The translations under genes were made by a program, and so were the position numbers. A stretch of 64,000 bases of DNA from an uncultured Tolumonas sp. (GTDB taxonomy: Bacteria; Pseudomonadota; Gammaproteobacteria; Enterobacterales; Aeromonadaceae): NCBI RefSeq assembly GCF_963676665.1, contig NZ_OY781373.1, positions 248,001 to 312,000 on the forward strand, given 5' to 3'. The notes below the pieces were generated by a model that saw only the letters and a program-made list of their open reading frames with translations, ran no database searches and was not told where the DNA came from. Positions 9,579 to 20,101 of the stretch are shown here, in pieces. Within the stretch, counting starts at the first letter, position 1. Each line of letters starts with the position of its first letter.

Positions 9579-11189
9579 GTGTTCACACAAAACTCTCCGC
9601 TCAAACTACGCACCACCATCACATTACTGGTGTGTTCTGTCATTGCTGTCGTCTTGTTTGTCGTGCATTCGGTGTATCTGGCGCAATCAACACAGCAATC
9701 TAAACTGAGTCTGGAAGACAAGGCCATTGCAGTGTTACATACGCTGACAGTGACGCCCTTTGTTGCGCAAGCCTTACAAACGCCGATCTTATTACCCGCA
9801 TTGCAGGACTATGTTGAACAAGTCCGCCTTCAAAACGATCTGTTATTTATTGTGGTGATGGATATGCAGGGTATTCGGCATACTCACCCTGACCCGAACT
9901 TAATTGGTAAGCATTTCATCGGTGGCGATGAAGTTAAAGCACTGCATGGGGAAGAATCTATCTCCGAAGCCCAAGGCACACTTGGCCCCTCGTTACGTCT
10001 TATCAGCCCGTTGTTTGATGCCAATCATCAACAGATCGGCGCCATTGCAGTGGGTATCTCGACGGTGAAAGTCGAACAAACTATCGCTAAGAACCGCTGG
10101 ATCACCTATTGGGCGATTATTTTTGGCGGCCTGATCGGTACATTGGGCGCGTTTATTCTGGCGCGCCAGATCAAAAAAATCATGTTTGGCATGGAGCCAT
10201 CAGAAATTGCTGCGCTGTTGGAAGAGCGCAATGCCATGCTGCAATCGATTAAGGAAGGGATCATCGCTGTGAATGCCGATGCTCAGATCACCTTGATTAA
10301 TGATGAAGCGAAACGACTGCTACGGCAGAATGGCGAGCTGGAAAACTTGCTGCTGACCGAAAGCAGCAAACATTGGCCTGCGTTATTGCATTTACGGCAG
10401 GTGTTGGAATCCGGGCAAGCGCGGCAAGATGAAGAAATCGATTTTAACGGCAGCACCTTGCTGACCAACAGCGTACCGGTGCGGGTGAATGGTCAGGTCA
10501 CGGGCGCTGTTGTGACTTTTCGCGATAAAACCGAAGTCAGCCAGTTAGTGCAGCGCCTGACTGGCATCTCGCATTATGCCGAAGCCTTGCGGGTGCAGGC
10601 GCATGAGTTCATGAATAAATTGCATGTCATTCTCGGCATGGTCAATCTCCGCGCCTATGATCAATTAGAAACCTACATCATGGATACCGCTAATCATTAC
10701 CATACCGAAGTGGGCTCATTGATCCGGCAGATTAAAGATCCGGTGATTGCCGGTTTTATACTGGGCAAAATGAATCGGGGGCGGGAAATTGGGGTTGATG
10801 TCAGCATTACACCGACCAGTTATCTGCCGGAATCAGCACAAGCTGAAGTGACGCACGAGTTAGTCACCGTGCTGGGTAATTTACTGGAAAATGCCATGGA
10901 TGCGCTGGATGGCCTTGAATCACCCAGCATCGTCCTGACGTTTGATCATGATGATGGCCGGTTACGCTGCACGGTGCGCGATAATGGTAACGGTATCGAT
11001 CCGGCGGTATTACCGCATATTTTTGAACATGGTTTTTCCACCAAGGGCACCCGTCGTGGCATTGGTCTGTTTTTAGTCAAACAGAGTCTGGGGAAACTGG
11101 GCGGAAGCATTGAATGTGAAAGCAATAAGGGCGTGGGCACACGATTTATTGTTACCTTACCTTATGCCAGCAAGGAGAACGGCCTGTGA
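9579..11189 (+). CDS. CitA/DcuS-family sensor histidine kinase for C4/C6 acids
   Basis: A 536-residue membrane sensor kinase. A first membrane helix (about 15-38), a periplasmic sensor domain of the CitA/DcuS type (about 40-170) and a second helix (about 175-195) are followed by a PAS domain (about 210-325) and the kinase core. The phospho-acceptor region reads QAHEFMNKLH near residue 341, the variant typical of this family. The ATPase shows NLLENAMDAL, DNGNGID, FEHGFSTK and GIGLFL. The start is GTG, supported by GGA 9 nt upstream. With its overlapping response regulator it should sense an extracellular 2-hydroxy- or dicarboxylate and control the transporter and malic enzyme genes just upstream, as MaeKR or CitAB do; the ligand is inference. 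Confidence 0.9.
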   Translation: MFTQNSPLKLRTTITLLVCSVIAVVLFVVHSVYLAQSTQQSKLSLEDKAIAVLHTLTVTPFVAQALQTPILLPALQDYVEQVRLQNDLLFIVVMDMQGIRHTHPDPNLIGKHFIGGDEVKALHGEESISEAQGTLGPSLRLISPLFDANHQQIGAIAVGISTVKVEQTIAKNRWITYWAIIFGGLIGTLGAFILARQIKKIMFGMEPSEIAALLEERNAMLQSIKEGIIAVNADAQITLINDEAKRLLRQNGELENLLLTESSKHWPALLHLRQVLESGQARQDEEIDFNGSTLLTNSVPVRVNGQVTGAVVTFRDKTEVSQLVQRLTGISHYAEALRVQAHEFMNKLHVILGMVNLRAYDQLETYIMDTANHYHTEVGSLIRQIKDPVIAGFILGKMNRGREIGVDVSITPTSYLPESAQAEVTHELVTVLGNLLENAMDALDGLESPSIVLTFDHDDGRLRCTVRDNGNGIDPAVLPHIFEHGFSTKGTRRGIGLFLVKQSLGKLGGSIECESNKGVGTRFIVTLPYASKENGL

Positions 11190-11908
11190 TTAATGTATTG
11201 ATTGTCGATGATGACCCGATGGTGGCCGAACTGAATCGCCGCTATCTGGAACAGGTAGATGGTTTTCGCTGGCAGGGCTCCGTCTCGACCATTCAGGCCG
11301 CCAAACAGATGTTGCTGGAGGGCGATGCGCCGATCGATCTGGTGCTGCTGGATATTTACATGCAGAAAGATAACGGACTGGATCTCCTGCCGGTGATCCG
11401 GCAGATGCCAAATAATGTCGATGTCATCATGATCTCTTCCGCCAGTGATATGCCGGCCATCAAAAAAGCACTGCGTTATGGCGTGGTCGATTATCTGATC
11501 AAACCGTTCCAGTTTACCCGCTTTCAGGAGGCGTTATCGGCTTATCGGGAAGAGCATCAGTTACTGGAACAGACCGCCGCGTTGAATCAATCCGAGCTGG
11601 ATACCTTGATCCGTCGTAATAACAATCGAGTCACGCCGGACAAAACCAAGTTGCCGAAGGGGCTGACCAAACTGACACTGCAATCGGTATGGGAATGGGT
11701 TAAGCAAAGCCGGAAACAGGCCTTTTCTACCGAAGAAATGGCTGCGGAGATCGGCATTTCACGGGTGTCGTGTCGCAAATATCTGGTATATATGGCTGAG
11801 ATCGGCGTATTAGATACCGATATTTTTTATGGCTCGGTTGGGCGCCCGGTCTATTTGTACAAGTTGGTACCCGCCAAAATCGAAGTGATGGATGCCTTAT
11901 TGCGTTAA
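11186..11908 (+). CDS. CitB/DcuR-family response regulator
   Basis: A 240-residue DNA-binding response regulator that partners the upstream kinase. The receiver domain has the acidic pair in VDDDP, the phospho-acceptor aspartate in LLDIYM (near residue 55) and the conserved lysine in LIKPF (near 105). The C-terminal third carries a helix-turn-helix (TEEMAAEIGISRVSCRKYL), as in CitB, DcuR and MaeR. The start is GTG, overlapping the kinase stop codon by 4 nt (GTGA) with AAGGAG upstream, so translation is coupled. A terminator hairpin follows closely and ends the malate cluster. Confidence 0.92.
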   Translation: MINVLIVDDDPMVAELNRRYLEQVDGFRWQGSVSTIQAAKQMLLEGDAPIDLVLLDIYMQKDNGLDLLPVIRQMPNNVDVIMISSASDMPAIKKALRYGVVDYLIKPFQFTRFQEALSAYREEHQLLEQTAALNQSELDTLIRRNNNRVTPDKTKLPKGLTKLTLQSVWEWVKQSRKQAFSTEEMAAEIGISRVSCRKYLVYMAEIGVLDTDIFYGSVGRPVYLYKLVPAKIEVMDALLR

Positions 11909-11934
11909 TAAAAAGGCGACCCTAACGAAAAAAA

Positions 11935-11966
11935 CGCCAGCACCAGAATGCTGTGCTGGCGGTGTT
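11935..11966 (+). terminator. Terminator after the malate cluster
   Basis: CGCCAGCAC at 11935-11943 pairs with GTGCTGGCG at 11953-11961. It is preceded by seven A residues and followed by a weak T-rich stretch, so it could work in both directions. Confidence 0.65.
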
Positions 11967-12155
11967 TGTAAGACTTCTAACGAATGGAACTGACTTGCTA
12001 TGTCGAGCTCATCTTAGATTTCTTTGCTGAAAAAGTGATGTTTAAATAACTAATTAAACTCTTTCCCTCGTTAATAATCGGGCCCTTGTCCGCATTTTCA
12101 CTGGCTTTACTGTCGGTCTGACCTCAATTTCATCTATCATTGATACAAACACCAT

Positions 12156-14591
12156 ATGACTCGTTTATACCGATCTTTCCCAAATTTTATATTGGAAAAA
12201 TCGGCAAGATCCGTGAGTCATCAATTGGTTATCCCCATGGACTTTGCGTTAGTGAAAAAATTAATGATAACGACCCGGCTGCACCGACAGATAATAACTC
12301 GTGTTGGTGCGTTTGTTATGGTGTTGGCGTTTCTGGTCACTGCCAGTTGTATCAGCATTATGAGTTGGTTGTATCACAAAACCGATGCGGAACAGGTCTC
12401 CGCCGAATTAACCAAAGTCGAATTATTGCTGAAAAATGAACGGGAAGGGCTAGGCCGGGCGATAAGGGATTATGCTGTCTGGAATGATGCTTATGCGTAT
12501 GTAAACCAACCCAATCGTAAATTTGAAAGTGACAATTTTGCTCAGCAATCGCTTGATGTCATGCAACTGGATTTTGTTGTCATTATGACGGCACCAGACA
12601 AGCTGTTGTTTTCCTCGGAAATAAATCCGGCCTTATCGGACCCAAATGCAACACAACCCATTCGTTCGGCATTATTGTTATCGCAATTAAAAAAATTACC
12701 GGAATGGCAACAAGAGCCAAATACTGAAGGTCATCCGAATACTTATTTAACCATGATCGATGGGCGTCCTTTGTTGATGTCCGTTTCAGGTATTTTCGAT
12801 TCATTGCTTGATAAACCAAGTCGCGGTTTGATGGTTTTTGGTCGTTATTTAGATGGCGACTATCTGCAACATTTACAGCAATTGGCAGAAAGCCGTCTGC
12901 AATTATTACCTCAGGCACCAGTGCACACAGTGACTAAAACCTCGCTATATCATCAAAAACAAACGGCGGGGAAACCCTTATCGGGTTGGCTGGTGCCTCA
13001 AATCTGGCTGCAGGTGAGTAAAGATATCAACTGGCAACCTCGTTATCAGATCATGGGGCTCTTTGCTGGCGGGCTGTTATTGGTGTTGTTATTTGCATCT
13101 TGGGTGCTGCAGCGTTTATTAAATCAATTGATCGTCGCGCGTATTGAAAATTTTGCTGATCTGGCTTGGCGGCGGACGCAAGGTGAGCGGGTTTACTGGC
13201 CTGTTGAAGGGCAAAATGAACTGGATCTGCTGGCCCGCTCATTTAATGAACTGATGGATGAAGTTCAGGCCGCGCAAAAAAATATGCGTGATCTGAGTAT
13301 TACGGATGCATTAACGGCCTTAGGTAACCGACGTGGTATGGAAGAACAGGTCGAGCGGATGATGAAAAACTGCCAGCTCGGTATGTCACTGACCATGCTA
13401 CTGATGGATCTGGATGGTTTTAAACTGATCAATGACAGTCTCGGCCATGCCGCCGGTGATTTATTACTGCAGGAAGTGGCACAGCGCATGCGGCAGGTGA
13501 TGCGTAAACAGGACCGATTATTCCGTATGGGCGGTGACGAATTCTCGGTGTTGATGCCCAATACCACGACGGAACAGGGGTTGTTGCTGGCGGAACGACT
13601 GATTGAATTGTTAGTGGAACCGATCCACTTTGGCCATCATAAATTAAGTGTTTCCGGCTCGATTGGTGTTGCGCAGTGGGACGGCAAAACAGATGGTCTG
13701 GAATTAATGCGCCAAGCCGATCTGGCCATGTATGCAGCGAAACGAGAAGGTAAATCCTGTGTGCGCCAGTTTGAAACCGGGATGAGCGGTGTCGCTTCAG
13801 AGCGCATGACTCTGGAGCAATCGTTACGACAGGCCATTACTGAACAAACTATCGAGCCCTATTTCCAGCCGGTGATTGATACCAATACAGGGAAGGTCTT
13901 GTCGGTAGAGATGCTGGCGCGCTGGCAGCGAGATGGTGAGTTTGTGCCCACGCTGGGTTTTATTCGTCTGGCAGAAGATTTAGGTCTGATCCATCCACTG
14001 TCTATGCAATTGCTGACTAAAGGTTTGACGGCGCTAAGCCAGTTCCGCCGGCATGATCCGGAGCTTAAATTACAGATCAATTTATCACCACTGCAATTTG
14101 CCGATCGCCAGCTGGCCGTGACAATTCTGCAGATGGTTGCTGAACATGGTTTACCGTCATCGGCGCTGACGGTGGAGTTAACGGAGGGTGCAATGCTGTT
14201 ATATCCCGAACAGGTAGAACAAACCATGCATCAATTCGTCGATGCAGGGGTCAGTTTGCATCTGGATGATTTTGGCACCGGCTATTCGTCACTGGCTCGT
14301 TTACGCGATCTGCCCTTTGATACGGTCAAATTAGATCGCTCGTTTGTCATGTTACTGGCAGAAGGTGATGCATCGCTGTCGCAGGCGGTGTTTGATATGG
14401 CAACCAGCATGCATATGGAGCTGATCGCAGAGGGGGTAGAAAATCAGACGGAATATAAAAAATTGCAGCAGATCGGTTACCGGCAGATGCAGGGTTTTAT
14501 GTTTGCTTACCCCATGCCTGCTGCGGATTTAGTGCAGTGGCTGGATAGCTCGCATGAGATGCCAGTGGCATTAAACGGCTCATCGGCGTGA
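12156..14591 (+). CDS. CHASE4-like GGDEF-EAL membrane protein
   Basis: Bifunctional-type cyclic-di-GMP enzyme of up to 811 residues. The N-terminal half has a membrane helix, a periplasmic region resembling a CHASE4 sensor (RDYAVWNDAYAYV), a second helix near residue 300-322 and a HAMP-like stretch. The cyclase domain keeps GGDEF near 458, with an RKQD inhibitory I-site five residues before it. The phosphodiesterase domain has the ExLxR signature as EMLAR (near 585), DDFGTGYSSL and AEGVEN. Both activities look possible, and one may dominate. The start is uncertain: ATG at 12156 has no clear ribosome binding site, and GTG 12255 or ATG 12240 or 12267 would leave just a short tail before the first helix. 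It stands alone between two hairpins. Confidence 0.88.
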   Translation: MTRLYRSFPNFILEKSARSVSHQLVIPMDFALVKKLMITTRLHRQIITRVGAFVMVLAFLVTASCISIMSWLYHKTDAEQVSAELTKVELLLKNEREGLGRAIRDYAVWNDAYAYVNQPNRKFESDNFAQQSLDVMQLDFVVIMTAPDKLLFSSEINPALSDPNATQPIRSALLLSQLKKLPEWQQEPNTEGHPNTYLTMIDGRPLLMSVSGIFDSLLDKPSRGLMVFGRYLDGDYLQHLQQLAESRLQLLPQAPVHTVTKTSLYHQKQTAGKPLSGWLVPQIWLQVSKDINWQPRYQIMGLFAGGLLLVLLFASWVLQRLLNQLIVARIENFADLAWRRTQGERVYWPVEGQNELDLLARSFNELMDEVQAAQKNMRDLSITDALTALGNRRGMEEQVERMMKNCQLGMSLTMLLMDLDGFKLINDSLGHAAGDLLLQEVAQRMRQVMRKQDRLFRMGGDEFSVLMPNTTTEQGLLLAERLIELLVEPIHFGHHKLSVSGSIGVAQWDGKTDGLELMRQADLAMYAAKREGKSCVRQFETGMSGVASERMTLEQSLRQAITEQTIEPYFQPVIDTNTGKVLSVEMLARWQRDGEFVPTLGFIRLAEDLGLIHPLSMQLLTKGLTALSQFRRHDPELKLQINLSPLQFADRQLAVTILQMVAEHGLPSSALTVELTEGAMLLYPEQVEQTMHQFVDAGVSLHLDDFGTGYSSLARLRDLPFDTVKLDRSFVMLLAEGDASLSQAVFDMATSMHMELIAEGVENQTEYKKLQQIGYRQMQGFMFAYPMPAADLVQWLDSSHEMPVALNGSSA

Positions 14592-14603
14592 TATGGGCTT
14601 GGT

Positions 14604-14643
14604 CATAACAGCCTAAACCCCGATAGCGGTTTAAGCTGTTATG
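14604..14643. terminator. Hairpin between convergent GGDEF-EAL and DUF2750 genes
   Basis: CATAACAGC (14604-14612) pairs with the GCTGTTATG ending at 14643, extended inward by TAAACC and GGTTTA. There is no long T-run. Its location between two converging genes suggests a shared terminator. Confidence 0.5.
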
Positions 14644-14672
14644 CACTTTCAACCGGCCAGAGATATGACCTA

Positions 14673-15074
14673 TTATTGCTTGCGTGCTTGTTTCGCGATT
14701 TTTTTCTGCAGACTGGCAGCTACATCGGCAGACTCTTCAATAACACCAGCTTCTTCCTGTAACGGGAATACCGCCACAGCAATGCCATCTTCTTCCATGC
14801 CTTTCACCCAGCGATCGAACCACACTTGTAGCGGAACAGCGAATGGTTGGCTTTTGCTCCAGTCATCGACTGCCCAGGCTTTAGCATAATCAGGGTGCGG
14901 CCAAACCGGAATGCAGTCGTCACCGTCAGCGGTTAGCAGCATGCAGCCTTCTTCGTCTTTCAGGATCCAGACTTCTTTATTCTCAACAACTTGTTGCAGG
15001 AAATGCTCGTAACGCTGCTCGGCATCGAGTGCCAGTGTTGCCTGATATTCTTCGGGAGTTAACGTGTAGGTCAT
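14673..15074 (-). CDS. DUF2750 domain protein
   Basis: A small acidic cytosolic protein of 133 residues that I recognise as the DUF2750 family, of unknown function. The family pattern is visible in the N-terminal part (RYEHFLQQVVENKEVW), the central LTADGDDCIPVWPHPDYAK and the WFDRWVKGMEEDGI segment. The tail is charged (KKIAKQARKQ). There is no signal peptide or membrane segment. It lies downstream of ssb on the same strand but is separated from it by a terminator, so it is probably expressed on its own. Confidence 0.8.
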   Translation of the reverse strand: MTYTLTPEEYQATLALDAEQRYEHFLQQVVENKEVWILKDEEGCMLLTADGDDCIPVWPHPDYAKAWAVDDWSKSQPFAVPLQVWFDRWVKGMEEDGIAVAVFPLQEEAGVIEESADVAASLQKKIAKQARKQ

Positions 15075-15113
15075 CGTGGCCTCTCAATGCGGTAAAAAGG
15101 TATTAAAAATAGA

Positions 15114-15148
15114 AAAAACCCATGCAATTTTACATCGCACGGGTTTTT
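15114..15148 (-). terminator. Terminator of ssb
   Basis: Read on the minus strand, an AAAAACCCG stem pairs with its complement and ends in six T residues. One mismatch interrupts the 12-bp stem (15114-15125 with 15137-15148). Confidence 0.75.
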
Positions 15149-15182
15149 ACTTGGATGATGATATACCGTTTTGATCTAGAGA

Positions 15183-15746
15183 TCAGAACGGAATGTCGTC
15201 GTCGAAATCCATTGGGGGTTCATTATAGGTTGGCTGCTGTGCCGCTGGCGCCGGCGCATAACCACCTTGTGGTGCAGCTTGTTGCGGCGCATAACCTGGG
15301 TTAGCACTTGCTTGAGGTGCTGCGGCTGGTGCAGATGGGCGACCCCAGTTACCTTGCTGTGGCTGTTGTGCCGGAGCACCCATGTTGCCACCCTGTGGTG
15401 CGCCTGCGCCACGACCATCAAGCATTTGCATTTCGTTGGCGATTATCTCGGTAGTGTAGCGTTTTTGCTGACTTTGTGGGTCAATCCATTCACGGGTTTG
15501 CAGACGACCTTCCAGATAAACTTTTGCGCCTTTGCGCAGATATTCACCGGCGATCTCTGCCAGACGACGGTACAGCACGACACGATGCCATTCAGTACGT
15601 TCCTGCAGTTGACCTTGTTGGTCTTTCCAGCTTTCACCGGTAGCAACAGTAATATTGGCAACCGCATTGCCGTTTGGCATGTAGCGCACTTCTGGGTCTT
15701 GCCCCAGATTGCCAACGATGATGACTTTGTTCACGCCTTTGGCCAT
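15183..15746 (-). CDS. ssb: Single-stranded DNA-binding protein
   Basis: Essential protein that coats single-stranded DNA during replication, repair and recombination. The 187 residues comprise an N-terminal OB fold ([19 protein letters not shown], then [20 protein letters not shown]), a long glycine-, glutamine-, alanine- and proline-rich linker, and the acidic tip DFDDDIPF that docks partner proteins. It is divergent from uvrA across 196 bp holding a LexA-type operator, the same arrangement as in E. coli, so part of its transcription is probably SOS-inducible. Confidence 0.97.
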   Translation of the reverse strand: MAKGVNKVIIVGNLGQDPEVRYMPNGNAVANITVATGESWKDQQGQLQERTEWHRVVLYRRLAEIAGEYLRKGAKVYLEGRLQTREWIDPQSQQKRYTTEIIANEMQMLDGRGAGAPQGGNMGAPAQQPQQGNWGRPSAPAAAPQASANPGYAPQQAAPQGGYAPAPAAQQPTYNEPPMDFDDDIPF

Positions 15747-15874
15747 GATCTGCTCCGTAAAAAGTTCGAATTCTCTAACCGCCTATCTTAGCAATAATCA
15801 CCGTTAAAGTCAGATCGACAGCTATGACAGGGCACAAATAGTTTGCAGCGCAGACATTAACATATTTGCAGTAA

Positions 15875-15894
15875 TACTGGCTATTCATCCAGTG
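15875..15894. promoter_or_regulatory. LexA (SOS) box between ssb and uvrA
   Basis: TACTGGCTATTCATCCAGTG fits the CTG-N10-CAG core of LexA operators (CTG 15877-15879, CAG 15890-15892). It resembles the E. coli uvrA box, including the central TATTCAT. It sits 49 bp before the uvrA start and about 130 bp before ssb. Confidence 0.85.
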
Positions 15895-15942
15895 CTGGCT
15901 ATGCGATACTGATATTTTGATGCAGTTCACAGTTGGCTCTCT

Positions 15943-18780
15943 ATGGACAAAATCGAGATCCGGGGCGCACGTACCCATAATCTGAAAAATATCAATCTGA
16001 CGCTGCCGCGCGACAAGCTCATCGTCATTACCGGCCTCTCTGGTTCCGGCAAATCATCGCTCGCGTTTGATACCTTATATGCCGAAGGGCAACGCCGTTA
16101 TGTCGAATCGCTGTCGGCCTATGCCCGCCAGTTCTTAAGTCTGATGGAAAAACCGGACGTCGATCATATCGAGGGGTTGTCGCCTGCGATCTCGATTGAA
16201 CAAAAATCGACCTCGCATAATCCGCGTTCCACCGTCGGCACGATCACCGAAATTTACGACTATCTGCGTCTGCTCTATGCGCGGGTGGGTGAACCGCGCT
16301 GCCCTGATCATGACTTACCACTGGCGGCACAGACCATCAGCCAGATGGTTGATCGGGTGTTGGCGGAGCCGGAAAATCGCAAGATGATGATCCTGGCACC
16401 GGTAGTGCGCAACCGTAAAGGTGAGCACAAACAGCTGCTGGAAAACCTGTCGGCGCAAGGTTACATCCGTGCCCGGATTGACGGCGAAGTATGTGATTTA
16501 TCTGATCCACCGACACTGGAGCTGCAAAAGAAACACACCATCGAAGTGGTGGTCGACCGCTTTAAAGTGCGTGATGACCTGCAACTACGCTTGGCGGAAT
16601 CGTTCGAAACAGCACTGACTTTATCGGGCGGGCTGGTGTATGTCGCCGATATGGATGATGACCAAGCGCACCCGCTGATTTTCTCGGCCAATTTTGCTTG
16701 TCCAGAATGTGGTTATTCGCTGAGTGAACTCGAACCGCGGCTGTTTTCGTTTAATAACCCGGCTGGTGCCTGTCCGACCTGTGATGGGTTAGGGGTGCAG
16801 CAATATTTTGATCCACACAAAGTGGTGACTAACCCTGAGTTAAGTCTCGCGGGTGGGGCGATCAGGGGGTGGGATAAGCGCAGTTTTTATTACTTCCAAA
16901 TGCTGAAGTCGGTCGCTGAGCATTATAAATTCGATCTCGATGAACCCTATGACGCATTGACGCCACAAGCGAAAAAAGTGGTGTTGCATGGCAGCGGGCA
17001 TACCCAGATCGAATTCCGTTACATGAACGATCGTGGTGATGTGGTGGTGCGCAATCATGCCTTTGAAGGCGTGTTACACAATATGGAACGCCGCTACCGC
17101 GAAACGGAATCCAACAGTGTGCGCGAAGAGTTGGCGAAATATATTGCCAATCAGCCGTGCCCAAGCTGTAACGGCAGCCGTTTGCGACAGGAAGCGCGCC
17201 ACGTGTATGTGGCGAGAACGACGTTGCCGCAAGTGGCCGAGATGTCGATTGGTGAAACGTTAAGTTTCTTCCAGAATCTGGCCTTAGATGGTCAGCGTGC
17301 GCAAATCGCCGAAAAAATATTAAAAGAGATCATTGAGCGACTGGGTTTTTTGGTCAATGTTGGCCTGAATTACCTGTCGCTGTCACGCTCGGCGGAAACA
17401 CTGTCGGGTGGTGAAGCGCAGCGTATCCGTCTGGCGAGCCAGATCGGGGCTGGTCTGGTCGGCGTGATGTATGTGCTGGATGAACCGTCGATCGGCCTGC
17501 ATCAACGCGATAATGAACGTCTGCTCGGTACCTTATTTCATCTGCGGAATTTGGGTAACACTGTGATTGTGGTCGAGCATGATGAAGATGCGATCCGCAG
17601 TGCCGATTATGTAGTCGACATCGGGCCGGGTGCGGGTGTGCACGGTGGTGCGATTGTGGCGCAAGGTACGCCTGCGGAAGTGATGGCCAACCCGGCTTCG
17701 TTGACCGGTGAATATCTGTCGGGTCGGCAGAAAATTCAGGTGCCGGGACAACGTCGCCCGATCGGCGATAAGTGGCTCAAATTGCTGGGTGCAACCGGTA
17801 ATAACCTGAAAAATGTCGATCTGCATGTGCCAATTGGTGTGATGACCTGCATTACCGGCGTTTCCGGGTCGGGGAAATCGACGCTGATCAACGACACCTT
17901 ATTCCGTATTGCCCATCGTGATCTGAATGGGGCAACAGTCGAAAAACCGGCACCGTATCGTGATATTCAGGGTATGGAACTGCTCGACAAAGTGGTCGAT
18001 ATCGATCAAAGCCCGATTGGCCGCACACCGCGTTCGAATCCGGCTACTTACACCGGTTTGTTTACACCGATCCGCGAGTTGTTTGCTGCGACACAAGAAG
18101 CGCGCTCACGGGGTTATCAGCCGGGCCGTTTTTCGTTTAACGTCAAAGGCGGGCGCTGTGAAGCCTGTCAGGGCGATGGCGTGATCAAGGTGGAAATGCA
18201 CTTCCTGCCGGATGTGTATGTACCGTGTGATGTCTGTAAAGGCAAACGCTACAATCGCGAAACGCTGGAAGTAAAATACAAACACAAAAGTATCCACGAA
18301 GTGCTGGATATGACGGTGGAAGATGCGCGTGCGTTTTTTGATGCGGTGCCTGCACTGGCGCGTAAACTGCAGACGCTGATGGATGTGGGTTTGTCGTACA
18401 TTCGTTTGGGGCAGTCGGCGACGACACTGTCCGGTGGTGAAGCGCAGCGCGTGAAACTGGCGAAAGAGCTGTCGAAGCGGGATACCGGGCAGACGCTGTA
18501 TATTCTCGATGAACCGACCACCGGTCTGCATTTTCACGATATTCAGCAATTGCTGAATGTGTTGGAAAAGCTGCGTGATAACGGCAACACCATCGTCATC
18601 ATCGAACACAATCTGGATGTGGTGAAAACCGCGGACTGGATTGTCGATCTGGGGCCGGAAGGTGGTTCCGGTGGCGGCACCATTCTGGTGGCGGGTACGC
18701 CGGAACAGGTGGCGGAATGTGCCGAATCGCACACTGCGCGTTTCCTGAAGCCGTTGCTGGAACGTGATCGGGTGTCGTAA
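15943..18780 (+). CDS. uvrA: UvrABC system protein A
   Basis: Damage-recognition ATPase of nucleotide excision repair; it dimerises and loads UvrB at lesions. The 945 residues carry two ABC-type ATPase modules. Walker A motifs are GLSGSGKSS (near 32) and GVSGSGKST (near 640), and the signature LSGGEAQR occurs twice (near 487 and 830). Zinc-binding cysteines are visible in CPECG...CPTC (near 253-280) and CEAC...CDVC (near 740-765). Length and layout match E. coli UvrA (940). It is controlled by the LexA box upstream and closed by a strong bidirectional terminator shared with convergent ddl. Confidence 0.98.
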   Translation: MDKIEIRGARTHNLKNINLTLPRDKLIVITGLSGSGKSSLAFDTLYAEGQRRYVESLSAYARQFLSLMEKPDVDHIEGLSPAISIEQKSTSHNPRSTVGTITEIYDYLRLLYARVGEPRCPDHDLPLAAQTISQMVDRVLAEPENRKMMILAPVVRNRKGEHKQLLENLSAQGYIRARIDGEVCDLSDPPTLELQKKHTIEVVVDRFKVRDDLQLRLAESFETALTLSGGLVYVADMDDDQAHPLIFSANFACPECGYSLSELEPRLFSFNNPAGACPTCDGLGVQQYFDPHKVVTNPELSLAGGAIRGWDKRSFYYFQMLKSVAEHYKFDLDEPYDALTPQAKKVVLHGSGHTQIEFRYMNDRGDVVVRNHAFEGVLHNMERRYRETESNSVREELAKYIANQPCPSCNGSRLRQEARHVYVARTTLPQVAEMSIGETLSFFQNLALDGQRAQIAEKILKEIIERLGFLVNVGLNYLSLSRSAETLSGGEAQRIRLASQIGAGLVGVMYVLDEPSIGLHQRDNERLLGTLFHLRNLGNTVIVVEHDEDAIRSADYVVDIGPGAGVHGGAIVAQGTPAEVMANPASLTGEYLSGRQKIQVPGQRRPIGDKWLKLLGATGNNLKNVDLHVPIGVMTCITGVSGSGKSTLINDTLFRIAHRDLNGATVEKPAPYRDIQGMELLDKVVDIDQSPIGRTPRSNPATYTGLFTPIRELFAATQEARSRGYQPGRFSFNVKGGRCEACQGDGVIKVEMHFLPDVYVPCDVCKGKRYNRETLEVKYKHKSIHEVLDMTVEDARAFFDAVPALARKLQTLMDVGLSYIRLGQSATTLSGGEAQRVKLAKELSKRDTGQTLYILDEPTTGLHFHDIQQLLNVLEKLRDNGNTIVIIEHNLDVVKTADWIVDLGPEGGSGGGTILVAGTPEQVAECAESHTARFLKPLLERDRVS

Positions 18781-18816
18781 CTAACGCGATTACCTGCGCT
18801 GACGTAGTAACAACGA

Positions 18817-18858
18817 ATAACAAAAAGGGCCGGAATTATCTTCGGCCCTTTTTGTTAT
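18817..18858. terminator. Bidirectional terminator between uvrA and ddl
   Basis: A perfect 16-bp stem (18817-18832 with 18843-18858) has a 10-nt loop. Its GGGCCG core is flanked by A5 on the left and T5 on the right, so it can stop transcripts from both converging genes. Confidence 0.92.
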
Positions 18859-18901
18859 TACAGATGTTATTATTACAGATGCGTTTTTCTGCCTGCGGAA
18901 A

Positions 18902-19894
18902 TTATTTGACGCTGCTGCGGATGATCCCTTCCAGGAATTTACCGAAGTTATCACCATGATGTTCCAGCAGTTTTGGGAACATGGAGATTGGCGTCATACC
19001 AGGGAAGGTATTGATTTCATTCAACAGAATTTCGTTATCTTCGGTCAGGAAGAAATCGATGCGCGACAGGTCTTTCAGACCCAGCTGACTAAACGCTTTC
19101 AGCGCATATTCACGGATGGTGGCAACTTGTTCTTCGCTCAGGTTCGGCGCTTCCAGATAGGTAGAGGAATGGCTGCCGGCGCTGTATTTCTCTTCATAGC
19201 TGTAGAAGCTGTCGCTTGGTGTGGTAATTTCACCGGGACGGGTGGCTACCAGTTGATCGTTATACCGATACACCGCCACTTCCAGTTCGCGTGGACGCAG
19301 GGCTTTTTCGACCAGCACCTGATCGGAATAACCAAATGCCGCATTCACTGCTTCGGACAGAGCTGCTGCATCAGTCACTTTATAACAACCTACTGACGAA
19401 CCCTGACTGGCGGCTTTCACGAACACCGCACCCCAGTTACGGAAAGCGGTGTGTGCTTGTGCGTGCGCCGCTTCGTTGTTGGTTGAGAGGAACAGGAATG
19501 GGGTATTCGGAATATCCAGTGCCGACAACCACAGCTTGGTGCTGACCTTGTTGAAGCACAATTTGCTGCCTTCCGAACCACAGCCAAGATAAGGCAGGCC
19601 GATCAGCTCCAGCATCGATTGGATATCACCGGTTTCGCCGGGGAAACCGTGAATACAAGGCACCACAAAATCAACCGGCTGTGCGGTATTGTCAAAATGC
19701 AGCTGGCGATCCATGCCTAAATGGCAGAAACGACCGTCGTTGGTCTGCCAATGGTCGGGGAACAGTTCAACACGGGTAACACTGATCTCGGCCAGTGATT
19801 TCAGCTGGCTTTCCAGAAAATTAGCACTCAGCAGAGAAATTTCGTGCTCACTGCCGCCGCCGCCGCACAGCAGCAGTACGTGAAGGTGTTTCAT
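18902..19894 (-). CDS. ddl: D-alanine--D-alanine ligase
   Basis: Makes the D-Ala-D-Ala dipeptide for peptidoglycan precursors using ATP. The frame extends to a TTG at 19912, but ATG at 19894 has AGGA 7-9 nt upstream and begins MKHLHVLLLCGGGGSEHEIS, the usual N-terminus, so I use it (330 residues). ATP-grasp features include GSSVGCYKV, RIDFFLTEDNEILLNEINTFPGMTP and the SEHE substrate loop. The length and SEHEISLLSA style resemble the DdlA-type branch. It stands alone, not in the dcw cell-division cluster, so a second ddl may exist elsewhere. Confidence 0.95.
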   Translation of the reverse strand: MKHLHVLLLCGGGGSEHEISLLSANFLESQLKSLAEISVTRVELFPDHWQTNDGRFCHLGMDRQLHFDNTAQPVDFVVPCIHGFPGETGDIQSMLELIGLPYLGCGSEGSKLCFNKVSTKLWLSALDIPNTPFLFLSTNNEAAHAQAHTAFRNWGAVFVKAASQGSSVGCYKVTDAAALSEAVNAAFGYSDQVLVEKALRPRELEVAVYRYNDQLVATRPGEITTPSDSFYSYEEKYSAGSHSSTYLEAPNLSEEQVATIREYALKAFSQLGLKDLSRIDFFLTEDNEILLNEINTFPGMTPISMFPKLLEHHGDNFGKFLEGIIRSSVK

Positions 19895-20101
19895 TGTGGG
19901 TGTCCTATACAATGCGCGATGGCTGCGCTATTACTGAGAGGGCTGCCAGCTCCGGCGGCCGCATGACCGCAGTCTAACAAGTCAGATCCGACAGGGCAAA
20001 GCCTTCGGGGCTATTTTGCCGAAATTGGGCGTCAACGACGTTGCGACGTTAAGTGCGAAAGGTATTACACTGAGCTTGTTTGCAGTGACAGTGAGGGAAA
20101 T

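Noticed and set aside
12140-12439. Plus-strand frame just before the GGDEF-EAL gene
   Set aside because: It overlaps the 5' end of the GGDEF-EAL gene in another frame, has no ribosome binding site and no recognisable protein pattern.
18106-18732. A 208-codon minus-strand frame inside uvrA
   Set aside because: It is antisense to the conserved C-terminal ATPase of UvrA, rich in His/Arg/Gln as expected of a complement frame, and without start signals.
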